From NCBI GenBank assembly GCA_017989775.1, contig JAGNPF010000118.1, positions 1 to 5,665 on the forward strand: a stretch of 5,665 bases of DNA. The letters are read 5' to 3'. This DNA comes from Flavobacterium sp. (GTDB taxonomy: Bacteria; Bacteroidota; Bacteroidia; Flavobacteriales; Flavobacteriaceae). Below the pieces are notes generated by a model that saw only the letters and a list, made by a program, of their open reading frames with translations, was not told where the DNA came from and did not search any database. Position 1 is the first letter of the stretch; each line of letters starts with the position of its first letter. The position numbers and the translations under genes were made by a program. Of the stretch, positions 1-5,574 are shown piece by piece.

Positions 1-41
1 GTCTGTGACTGACCCTATGAATTAAACAATCCAAAATAAAG

Positions 42-84
42 TCGGTTGAAAACCGAAAATCACTACCTCAAAGTCGGAGACTTT
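42..84. repeat. Two adjacent small hairpins (6-3-6) downstream of comM
   Basis: Two perfect inverted repeats lie side by side. TCGGTT (42-47) pairs with AACCGA (51-56) across a GAA spacer. AAAGTC (70-75) pairs with GACTTT (79-84) across a GGA spacer. Both have six-base arms and a three-base loop, but their sequences are unrelated. They sit just after the comM stop codon. Read on the minus strand, the distal hairpin is followed by CTTTATTTT (bases 33-41), so it could act as a weak terminator for comM. The same architecture recurs at the other end of the window, which points instead to a family of intergenic palindromic repeats. The hairpins are seen directly; their role is inferred. Confidence 0.5.
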
Positions 85-104
85 GCGGAGCATATATTCT
101 AAAA

Positions 105-1640
105 CTACCCCAACCAACCATCACGATCCAAACTCCTATACTGAATCGCTTCTGCTATATGTGAGGAAACAACTTTTGGCGAAGCTTCCAAATCGGCGAT
201 AGTTCGGGCTACTTTCAGGATTCGGTCGTAAGCTCGTGCTGAAAGATTCAGGCGTTCCATTGCGGTTTTCAACAATTGTTTGGATGCGTCGTCAAGAGCG
301 CAATATTCCCGGATATGTTTGGTGTTCATTTGAGCATTGTAATGAATATTTTCCATCTGGATAAAGCGTTCCGACTGGATTTCTCTAGCTGATGTTACTC
401 GTTTTCGAATTTCGACACTGCTTTCTGCTTTTTGTTCATCGGATAATTTTTCGAAAGGAACTGGCGTCACTTCAATATGAATGTCGATTCTATCCAACAA
501 AGGCCCCGAAATTTTGCTCAAATAGCGTTGCATTTCGTGTGGCGAAGAAGTTTGCGGCGAATCAGGATCATTAAAAAAACCACTTGGACTCGGATTCATG
601 CTCGCCACTAACATAAACGACGAGGGATAAGTCACGGTAAATTTGGCTCTGGAAATCGTCACTTCCCTATCTTCCAGCGGTTGGCGCATCACTTCGAGAA
701 CTTCCCGTTTGAATTCCGGCAATTCGTCTAGAAACAAGACACCATTGTGTGCCATCGAAATTTCGCCAGGTTGCGGATAACTTCCGCCTCCGACTAAAGC
801 CACATTAGAAATTGTGTGATGCGGACTTCTGAAAGGTCTTTGATTCATCAATCCCACTTCTTTCAATTTTCCGGCGACACTGTGAATTTTGGTAGTTTCC
901 AAAGCTTCGCGCAAAGTCATTGGCGGCAAAATACTGGGCAATCGCTTGGCTAGCATTGTTTTTCCGGCTCCCGGAGGTCCAATAAGAATAATATTGTGTC
1001 CACCGGCTGCGGCAATTTCCATGCAACGCTTGATACTTTCCTGCCCTTTAACATCGGAAAAATCGAATTCCGGAAAGTCCAAGGTCTTATAAAATTCGGC
1101 TCGAGTATCGATAGTTGTGGGTTCCAAAGTTCCTTTCCCTTCGAAGAAATCTATTACTTCCTGAAGATTTTCGACTCCATAAACATCCAATCCAGTGACA
1201 ATTGCGGCTTCTTTCACGTTTTGTTTGGGCAGAAAAAAACCTTTGAAACCTTCTTCTTTGGCCTTTATGGCAATGGGCAAAGCTCCTTTGATGGGCTGCA
1301 AACTTCCGTCCAGCGAAAGTTCCCCCATAATAATGTATTGGTCAATTTCGTCGGCCTTGATTTGGGCAGAAGCCACAAGAATTCCGATGGCGAGAGTCAA
1401 ATCATAAGCCGAACCCTCTTTTCGCAAATCGGCAGGCGCCATATTGATGGTAATTTTCTTGCCCGGCATGTCGTAACCGTTATTTTTGAGGGCAGCTGCA
1501 ATTCGATAACTGCTTTCCTTGATGGCATTGTCCGGCAAACCCACCAAATGGTAACCGATTCCTTTATCCATATTGACTTCTACGGTGATGGTAGTCGCTT
1601 CGACCCCAAAAACGGCACTTCCAAAAACTTTTATCAGCAT
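105..1640 (-). CDS. comM: ComM/YifB family Mg-chelatase-like AAA+ ATPase (branch-migration helicase)
   Basis: A complete 511-residue protein, the usual size for the YifB/ComM family. Homologues of ComM are hexameric cytoplasmic helicases that drive branch migration while incoming single-stranded DNA is integrated during natural transformation. Residues about 20-165 form the N-terminal ChlI/Lon-protease-like domain, which in this family is not thought to be a protease. Residues about 195-395 form the AAA+ Mg-chelatase core, with Walker A GPPGAGKT (221-228), Walker B VLFLDE (301-306), sensor 1 N349 in ASMNP, and the conserved SGPLLDRID segment with R384. Residues about 405-505 form the C-terminal Mg_chelatase_C helical domain. 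The ATG at 1638-1640 gives the canonical family start MLIKVFGSAVFG. The cysteine pairs found in many homologues after sensor 1 are absent: NPSPSG replaces NPCPCG, and SS replaces CxC near 365. The oxidoreductase gene lies 57 bp upstream in the same direction. Family assignment is very secure; a role in transformation in this organism is inferred. Confidence 0.96.
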   Translation of the reverse strand: MLIKVFGSAVFGVEATTITVEVNMDKGIGYHLVGLPDNAIKESSYRIAAALKNNGYDMPGKKITINMAPADLRKEGSAYDLTLAIGILVASAQIKADEIDQYIIMGELSLDGSLQPIKGALPIAIKAKEEGFKGFFLPKQNVKEAAIVTGLDVYGVENLQEVIDFFEGKGTLEPTTIDTRAEFYKTLDFPEFDFSDVKGQESIKRCMEIAAAGGHNIILIGPPGAGKTMLAKRLPSILPPMTLREALETTKIHSVAGKLKEVGLMNQRPFRSPHHTISNVALVGGGSYPQPGEISMAHNGVLFLDELPEFKREVLEVMRQPLEDREVTISRAKFTVTYPSSFMLVASMNPSPSGFFNDPDSPQTSSPHEMQRYLSKISGPLLDRIDIHIEVTPVPFEKLSDEQKAESSVEIRKRVTSAREIQSERFIQMENIHYNAQMNTKHIREYCALDDASKQLLKTAMERLNLSARAYDRILKVARTIADLEASPKVVSSHIAEAIQYRSLDRDGWLG

Positions 1641-1697
1641 AAAAAATAATTTTGTTGAAACATAAAAACTTTAATTCGACAATAACTTCTGCATTGC

Positions 1698-2681
1698 CTA
1701 GGAAGGATATTCCAAGCCAATTTTACTCCTAACTTCATCCACTATTTTGATGAGTTCCAAACTATTTTGATGGGACCAAAGCTCGCTTTCAATCTTGTTT
1801 TCTTTAATGCAGTGATGACATTCTTCTATTTCATAAGTAAAACCTTTGCCTTTGGTTGGCAATAAAATTTCCTCATCCAGTTCATCAACTGTCAAAGTAT
1901 AAGATTGTGTTTGATGCCAAAGCGTATTCAAATTAATTCTTCCTTTAGTTCCATTTATGGTCGCTTTGATATTGGAAGTGGACACAAAACTGGAATGCAA
2001 AATGGCTTGTGCATTGTCGTATTGCAAAATCATGGACGTTTGCAAATCGGCACCCGTTTGATGAAAATTAGCTTTTGCCAAGATTTCAACAGGAATTCCC
2101 AACACGAGATAACATAAAAATAAAGGATAGACACCAATGTCCAAAAGTGCTCCACCGCCCAATGAAATATCGGTTTTTCTATTGCCTTCCCCGCCAAGTT
2201 CCTCAGCAGTAAATGCAAAATCCGCATTGATGTATTTCACTTCGCCTATTTCGCCCTTTTTTATTTTGGAAAAAGCTTCCCGAAAAGACGGATTAAATCT
2301 TGTCCAAAAGGCTTCCATAAAAAATTGGTTGTTTTTCTTCGAGGCTTCAATCATTTGGAAAGCATCGGTATAATTTAATGCAATTGGTTTTTCGCAAAGC
2401 ACGTGTTTTTTGTTCTGCAAGGCTTTAATGGTCAAAGCGGCGTGCGAATTGTGGGGAGTCGCAATATACAGGATATCGACCTCGGCATCGTTTATGATGG
2501 CGTCATAAGAATCATAGGCTTTGCTACAATCGTAGTTTTGGGCAAATTCTTGGGCTTTGTCCAAATTTCTCGAAGCCACGGCGACCAGTTCGGCCTCGTC
2601 AACCAACATTAAATCTTTGGCAAATTGATGGGCAATGTTTCCCAGACCAATTATTCCCCATTTTATCTTTTCGCTGTTCAT
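1698..2681 (-). CDS. Gfo/Idh/MocA family NAD(P)-dependent oxidoreductase, dihydrodiol-dehydrogenase-like
   Basis: A complete 327-residue cytoplasmic dehydrogenase. Residues 1-120 form the Rossmann domain, with the dinucleotide-binding GLGNIA (12-17) following strand WGII. A97-EKP-99 motif (CEKPIALN) supplies the family lysine K98. Residues about 130-320 form the C-terminal alpha/beta substrate domain, with GGGALLDIGVYPL at 175-187. Within this large family the sequence looks closest to dimeric dihydrodiol dehydrogenase and related sugar-oxidising enzymes. K98, W126, D181 and Y185 fall at the spacings I recall for the active-site residues of the mammalian enzyme (K97, W125, D176, Y180). The family normally oxidises or reduces a hydroxyl or keto group of a sugar, inositol or diol with NAD(P). 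The exact substrate cannot be read from the sequence. No sugar transporter or other carbohydrate gene is adjacent. It is divergent from the epimerase gene and could be co-transcribed with comM. The ATG at 2679-2681 places the Rossmann strand about five residues in, as is normal for the family. Confidence 0.93.
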   Translation of the reverse strand: MNSEKIKWGIIGLGNIAHQFAKDLMLVDEAELVAVASRNLDKAQEFAQNYDCSKAYDSYDAIINDAEVDILYIATPHNSHAALTIKALQNKKHVLCEKPIALNYTDAFQMIEASKKNNQFFMEAFWTRFNPSFREAFSKIKKGEIGEVKYINADFAFTAEELGGEGNRKTDISLGGGALLDIGVYPLFLCYLVLGIPVEILAKANFHQTGADLQTSMILQYDNAQAILHSSFVSTSNIKATINGTKGRINLNTLWHQTQSYTLTVDELDEEILLPTKGKGFTYEIEECHHCIKENKIESELWSHQNSLELIKIVDEVRSKIGLEYPS

Positions 2682-2867
2682 CTTGCTGTTTATTATGGTG
2701 GTACAAATTTTATTTTTTAAGAATCAAAATACATCTTCAATTCAAAATCTAAATTTAACGTAAAATTCCTTTTAATAAATAATTTACTCGTATTTTAGTT
2801 TCCAAATCAATAATTATTATTAATTTCCTGAAACCTAAATTTAGTGTTTGCCCAATAATCCAACAAC
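2682..2867. promoter_or_regulatory. Divergent intergenic region with weak promoter candidates
   Basis: This 186 bp AT-rich spacer must carry promoters for both divergent genes. Toward the epimerase, TAAATTTA at 2836-2843 matches seven of eight positions of the Bacteroidota -7 element TAnnTTTG and leaves a short leader, but no TTG box is seen at the expected distance upstream. Toward the oxidoreductase, the minus-strand reading of 2704-2712 is TAAAATTTG, which fits only if one extra base is allowed. A 10 bp perfect palindrome, AATAATTATT, lies at 2809-2818, but in such AT-rich DNA it may be chance. Neither gene has a clear Shine-Dalgarno sequence, which is normal for this phylum. The promoter calls are weak. 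Confidence 0.3.
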
Positions 2868-3881
2868 ATGAAAGTAATCCTCCGAACATTTGACCTCCAA
2901 CTAAAACACACTTTCACCATTTCTAGAGTTTCCTATGCAACGCAACCCATTTTGATCGTGGAGTTGCAAAGCGACGGTTATTCGGGCTATGGTGAAACGA
3001 CCTCCAACAGTTATTACAAGAATACTATTGATTCGATGAAAAGTCATCTGGAAGAGATTATTCCGTTCATCGAAAACATTACCAATGAAACTCCCGAAGA
3101 ATTTTGGCAAAAAGCACATCAATTATTACAGCACGACCTTTTTGCGCTTTGCGCCTTGGACAATGCCTATAATGATTGGTATGCCCGCAAAAAAGGAAAG
3201 AAACTTTATGAATTATGGGGCTATTCGATAGACCACAACCCCAAAACCGATTACACCATCGGCATTGACAGCATCGAAAAAATGGTGTCGAAAATGACCG
3301 AATTGCCTTGGCCCATCTATAAAATAAAACTCGGCACCAAAGAAGACATTGCCATTGTTGCCGAATTAAGAAAACATACCGATGCCATTTTCAGGATAGA
3401 CGCCAATTGTGGCTGGACGGTTCCAGAAACCATAAACAATGCCGTTGCCTTGAAAAAATTGGGGGTCGAATTCTTGGAACAACCCTTGAAAGCCGATGAT
3501 TGGGAAGGCCACAAGGAAGTTTTCAAACATTCGGCTTTGCCCATCATTGCCGACGAAAGTTGCATCATTGAAGAAGATGTCGCCAAATGCCACAACCATT
3601 TTCACGGCGTGAACATTAAACTCGTGAAATGTGGCGGACTGACTCCGGCCAGAAGAATGATTGCACAGGCCAAAAAACTGGGAATGAAGACTATGGTGGG
3701 CTGCATGACGGAATCCACGGTCGGGATATCGGCAATTGCGCATTTGTTGCCCGAATTGGACTTTGTCGATATGGACGGCACTTTGTTAATAACAAACGAC
3801 ATAGCAACAGGAATAACCTTGTCGAACGGGATAATTCAATATTCCGAAATAAATGGAACAGGAGTTCGCCTAATCGCCTAA
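2868..3881 (+). CDS. Dipeptide epimerase (L-Ala-D/L-Glu epimerase type), enolase superfamily
   Basis: A complete 337-residue protein, within the size range of bacterial L-Ala-D/L-Glu epimerases. These cytoplasmic enzymes use Mg2+ to invert the C-terminal residue of dipeptides such as the L-Ala-D-Glu released from peptidoglycan, so that it can be used as ordinary L-Glu. Residues 1-125 are the N-terminal capping domain, with the loop YGETTSNSYY (41-50). Residues about 130-320 are the barrel domain. The catalytic lysine pair is visible as K152-I-K154 on one side and K251 in NIKLVKCGG on the other. The metal ligands are D178 (RIDAN), E204 (EQP) and D229 (ADES). A DMD motif (D301, D303) matches the DxD pair that binds the substrate alpha-ammonium group in dipeptide epimerases and separates them from other muconate-lactonizing-like members. 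The precise dipeptide preference varies in this family and cannot be fixed here. No peptidase or murein-peptide transporter is adjacent. ATG 2868 gives the normal N-terminal strand. Confidence 0.92.
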   Translation: MKVILRTFDLQLKHTFTISRVSYATQPILIVELQSDGYSGYGETTSNSYYKNTIDSMKSHLEEIIPFIENITNETPEEFWQKAHQLLQHDLFALCALDNAYNDWYARKKGKKLYELWGYSIDHNPKTDYTIGIDSIEKMVSKMTELPWPIYKIKLGTKEDIAIVAELRKHTDAIFRIDANCGWTVPETINNAVALKKLGVEFLEQPLKADDWEGHKEVFKHSALPIIADESCIIEEDVAKCHNHFHGVNIKLVKCGGLTPARRMIAQAKKLGMKTMVGCMTESTVGISAIAHLLPELDFVDMDGTLLITNDIATGITLSNGIIQYSEINGTGVRLIA

Positions 3882-3924
3882 ATATTAGCAAATTCTCAAT
3901 ATAAAAGTCGTTCCATTCAAAATT

Positions 3925-4017
3925 ATGGTACAAAAGATGCCCTATTCCAGCAAAACAGGTGGTCTAAATTCCATTTCAAAAGAGCCAAAACCTGAATTTT
4001 TATTAAAATTATCTTAA
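3925..4017 (+). CDS. Possible 30-residue small ORF (doubtful)
   Basis: An ATG at 3925 opens a frame of 30 codons ending in TAA at 4015-4017. The product begins MVQKMPYSSKTGG and ends EFLLKLS. It is basic and is neither hydrophobic nor low in complexity, and I recognise no family. There is no visible promoter element or ribosome binding site upstream, and an open frame of this length is not surprising by chance in AT-rich DNA. It might also be a remnant of a longer gene. It is listed so that it can be tested by conservation; I consider non-coding more likely. Confidence 0.13.
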   Translation: MVQKMPYSSKTGGLNSISKEPKPEFLLKLS

Positions 4018-4060
4018 ATAAGCATTACTAAATTGTAAATTTTGATAAAAAATTATCTTA

Positions 4061-4083
4061 TACCCATAAATTTTTAGGGGGTA
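4061..4083. promoter_or_regulatory. Candidate operator copy 1 upstream of amt (TACCC-N13-GGGTA dyad)
   Basis: This 23 bp element begins TACCC and ends GGGGGTA; its outer arms TACCC and GGGTA are perfect inverted repeats. An inner dyad, TAAA (4067-4070) and TTTA (4073-4076), shares nearly the same centre. It ends five bases before a perfect -7 element and covers the place where a -33 box would be. A closely related copy lies 52 bp downstream. Its position upstream of an ammonium transporter suggests a binding site for a nitrogen-responsive regulator, whose identity is unknown. Confidence 0.5.
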
Positions 4084-4088
4084 AAATA

Positions 4089-4096
4089 TAAATTTG
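4089..4096 (+). promoter_or_regulatory. Candidate -7 promoter element for amt
   Basis: TAAATTTG matches the Bacteroidota sigma-factor -7 consensus TAnnTTTG at every defined position. No TTG is found about 19 bp upstream, where operator copy 1 lies instead, so the promoter may depend on an activator. Transcription would begin near 4102-4105, giving a leader of about 80 bases that includes operator copy 2. A second, poorer candidate is TACTTTTA at 4150-4157, which would place operator copy 2 upstream of the start site. Confidence 0.42.
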
Positions 4097-4113
4097 ACAA
4101 AAATCACAATCTT

Positions 4114-4135
4114 TACCATAATTTTTATGGGGGTA
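4114..4135. promoter_or_regulatory. Candidate operator copy 2 upstream of amt
   Basis: This 22 bp element begins TACC and ends GGGGGTA. It contains a perfect inner inverted repeat, CCATAA (4116-4121) and TTATGG (4125-4130), with a TTT centre. It aligns with copy 1 over its whole length allowing small gaps, and the two GGGGGTA ends (4077 and 4129) are exactly 52 bp apart, about five helical turns. A regulator dimer bound at each copy would therefore sit on the same face of the DNA. Confidence 0.5.
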
Positions 4136-4186
4136 TGAAATGATTTATATACTTTTATTGAAAATTATAACTAAAAAATAAAAATT

Positions 4187-5512
4187 ATGCGAAAGATTAT
4201 TTTAAGTGTGATTCTAATCACAATTCTGGTATTATCCGTTTTTTCAATTTATTTGTTTCCAGAAAGCACGGCATTAGGAGAACATGTCGTAGCGTTAAAA
4301 TTAGACACTGGAGATACGGCTTGGATGTTGGCAGCCACAGGACTTGTATTACTAATGACACCTGGACTAGGATTCTTTTATGGTGGAATGGTAGGCAAGA
4401 AAAATGTAATCAGTACGGTATTGCAAAGCTTTATGGCGATGGTCATAGTTACTGTTTTATGGGTTGTAATTGGATTTGGTTTGTGTTTTGGACCATCAGT
4501 TGGTGGTTTTATTGGCGACCCAACCCAAAACCTGTTTTTTAACGGAGTAAATGCTACCACGGCTTGGGAATTGGCTCCAACAATTCCATTCATTCTGTTT
4601 GCCTTGTTTCAAGCTAAATTCGCCATCATCACACCAGCCTTAATCACAGGAGCTTTTGCAGAACGCGTTCGTTTCTGGGCTTACTTGTTGTTTATGGTAT
4701 TGTTCATATTGTTTATCTACGCCCCTTTGTGCCATATGACTTGGCATCCTGACGGATTATTCTTCGGATGGGGAGTATTGGATTTTGCCGGTGGAACCGT
4801 GGTACACATGAGTGCTGGATGGGCTGCTCTAGCTGGAGCTATATTCCTAGGAAAAAGAAAAGTTCAAAAAACCAACCCTGCTCGTATTACTTATGTATTA
4901 TTAGGAACTGGTTTATTATGGTTCGGTTGGTTCGGTTTCAATGCTGGATCTGCAGTTGGAGCTGGAAGTCTTGCCGCACAAGCATTGGGAACTACAACCG
5001 TAGCTGCTGCCGCTGCCGCAATGGGATGGGTATTCTTGGATAAAATTTTGGGACACAAACTTTCTGCCATGGGAGCCTGTATCGGAGCTGTTGTAGGATT
5101 GGTCGCCATTACTCCTGCTGCTGGTTTCGTTTCAATGCCGTCTGCTCTAGCAATTGGTTTCATCGCCAGTATTATAAGCAACTTGGTATGTAGCAAATTC
5201 CCTAAAGGAAAAATTGACGATGCTTTGGATGTATTTGCTTGTCACGGTGTTGGTGGTATGGTAGGTATGCTTTTGACAGGTGTATTTGCTTCAACTTCTG
5301 TAAACTCTATTGTAGGTGACAACCAAGGTTTAATCTATGGTGACGCTACTTTGTTCTTGATTCAATTGAAAGCATTGGTTCTTGTTTCCATCTTTGCCTT
5401 CACTGCTTCTTATGCTTTGTTCTTTATCGTGAACAAAATCACTCCACTAAGAGTTTCTGAAGAAAAAGAAGAATTAGGATTGGATATTTCTCAACACGGA
5501 GAATACCTATAA
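4187..5512 (+). CDS. amt: Ammonium transporter, Amt family
   Basis: A complete 441-residue inner-membrane ammonium channel. Family members form trimers that recruit ammonium at an outer site and pass it through a hydrophobic pore. Residues 1-29 form a basic, then hydrophobic leader that is either a signal peptide or an extra membrane segment. Eleven membrane segments follow, from about 44-66 to about 389-416. By alignment with E. coli AmtB, the pore residues are present: gate phenylalanines F141 and F145 in FQAKF, W186, D199 in LDFAGGTVVH, twin histidines H207 and H353, F251 in WFGFNAGSA, and S255. The C-terminal tail (about 421-441, ending GLDISQHGEYL) keeps the cytoplasmic regulatory motif that couples subunits and contacts PII proteins in homologues. 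No glnK gene follows; instead a terminator lies 23 bp downstream, so amt is probably a single-gene transcript. The start is preceded by an A-rich leader typical of the phylum. The paired dyads upstream suggest nitrogen control. Confidence 0.97.
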   Translation: MRKIILSVILITILVLSVFSIYLFPESTALGEHVVALKLDTGDTAWMLAATGLVLLMTPGLGFFYGGMVGKKNVISTVLQSFMAMVIVTVLWVVIGFGLCFGPSVGGFIGDPTQNLFFNGVNATTAWELAPTIPFILFALFQAKFAIITPALITGAFAERVRFWAYLLFMVLFILFIYAPLCHMTWHPDGLFFGWGVLDFAGGTVVHMSAGWAALAGAIFLGKRKVQKTNPARITYVLLGTGLLWFGWFGFNAGSAVGAGSLAAQALGTTTVAAAAAAMGWVFLDKILGHKLSAMGACIGAVVGLVAITPAAGFVSMPSALAIGFIASIISNLVCSKFPKGKIDDALDVFACHGVGGMVGMLLTGVFASTSVNSIVGDNQGLIYGDATLFLIQLKALVLVSIFAFTASYALFFIVNKITPLRVSEEKEELGLDISQHGEYL

Positions 5513-5535
5513 TCATTCTCACAAATAAATCAAGA

Positions 5536-5569
5536 CAGCCTGAAAATTCGTTTTCAGGCTGTTTTTTTT
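5536..5569 (+). terminator. Intrinsic terminator of amt
   Basis: A perfect 11 bp stem (CAGCCTGAAAA at 5536-5546 with TTTTCAGGCTG at 5551-5561) closes on a TTCG tetraloop and is followed by eight T residues (5562-5569). It begins 23 bp after the amt stop codon. The UUCG loop is among the most stable RNA tetraloops, although here it is closed by A-U rather than the optimal C-G pair. It should end amt transcription efficiently. Confidence 0.95.
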
Positions 5570-5574
5570 GTTAA

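Larger units (their letters stand above)
3882..4186. other. 305 bp regulatory spacer upstream of amt
   Basis: This gap between the epimerase and amt holds no convincing gene. The first part (3882-3990) has mixed composition with only short imperfect hairpins, and I see no clear terminator for the epimerase. A 30-codon open frame sits at 3925-4017. From about 3990 the DNA is very AT-rich. A 12-base direct repeat (AAAATTATCTTA) occurs at 4005-4016 and 4049-4060. Two longer dyads lie at 4061-4083 and 4114-4135, with a perfect -7 promoter element between them. The last 50 bases are an A-rich leader without a Shine-Dalgarno sequence. Confidence 0.7.

Noticed and set aside
996..1649. A 217-codon open frame on the plus strand, antisense to comM
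   Set aside because: It lies wholly opposite a clear, complete AAA+ ATPase gene, has no recognisable domain and has a phenylalanine/serine/glycine-rich composition typical of antisense readings. The codon bias of the real gene explains it.
1641..1697. A separate promoter for comM between it and the oxidoreductase gene
   Set aside because: The minus strand has a TATGTTTC box resembling the -7 element and a TTG upstream, but the spacing is only about 15 bases, shorter than expected. The evidence is too weak to list, though it leaves co-transcription with the oxidoreductase unproven.
3366..3743. A 125-codon minus-strand open frame inside the epimerase gene
   Set aside because: It is antisense to the catalytic barrel of a well-supported enzyme, and its product has no recognisable motif.
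3882..4000. A terminator for the epimerase gene
   Set aside because: Only short, imperfect stems of three to four base pairs are visible, none followed by a T-run, so no call is made.
4100..4186. A possible sigma-54 promoter upstream of amt, as seen for nitrogen genes in proteobacteria
   Set aside because: No TGGCAC-N5-TTGCA-like pair is present; the G-run of the second dyad lacks the paired GC element at the required spacing.
4987..5030. An alanine run in Amt (residues 273-278) encoded by a GCN-rich stretch
   Set aside because: This corresponds to an alanine-rich membrane segment also present in AmtB homologues, so it is not an expanded repeat or an insertion.
4891..5196. A 101-codon minus-strand frame inside amt, rich in Ala, Pro and Asn
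   Set aside because: It is the antisense reading of the transporter's glycine- and alanine-rich membrane segments, with no independent support.
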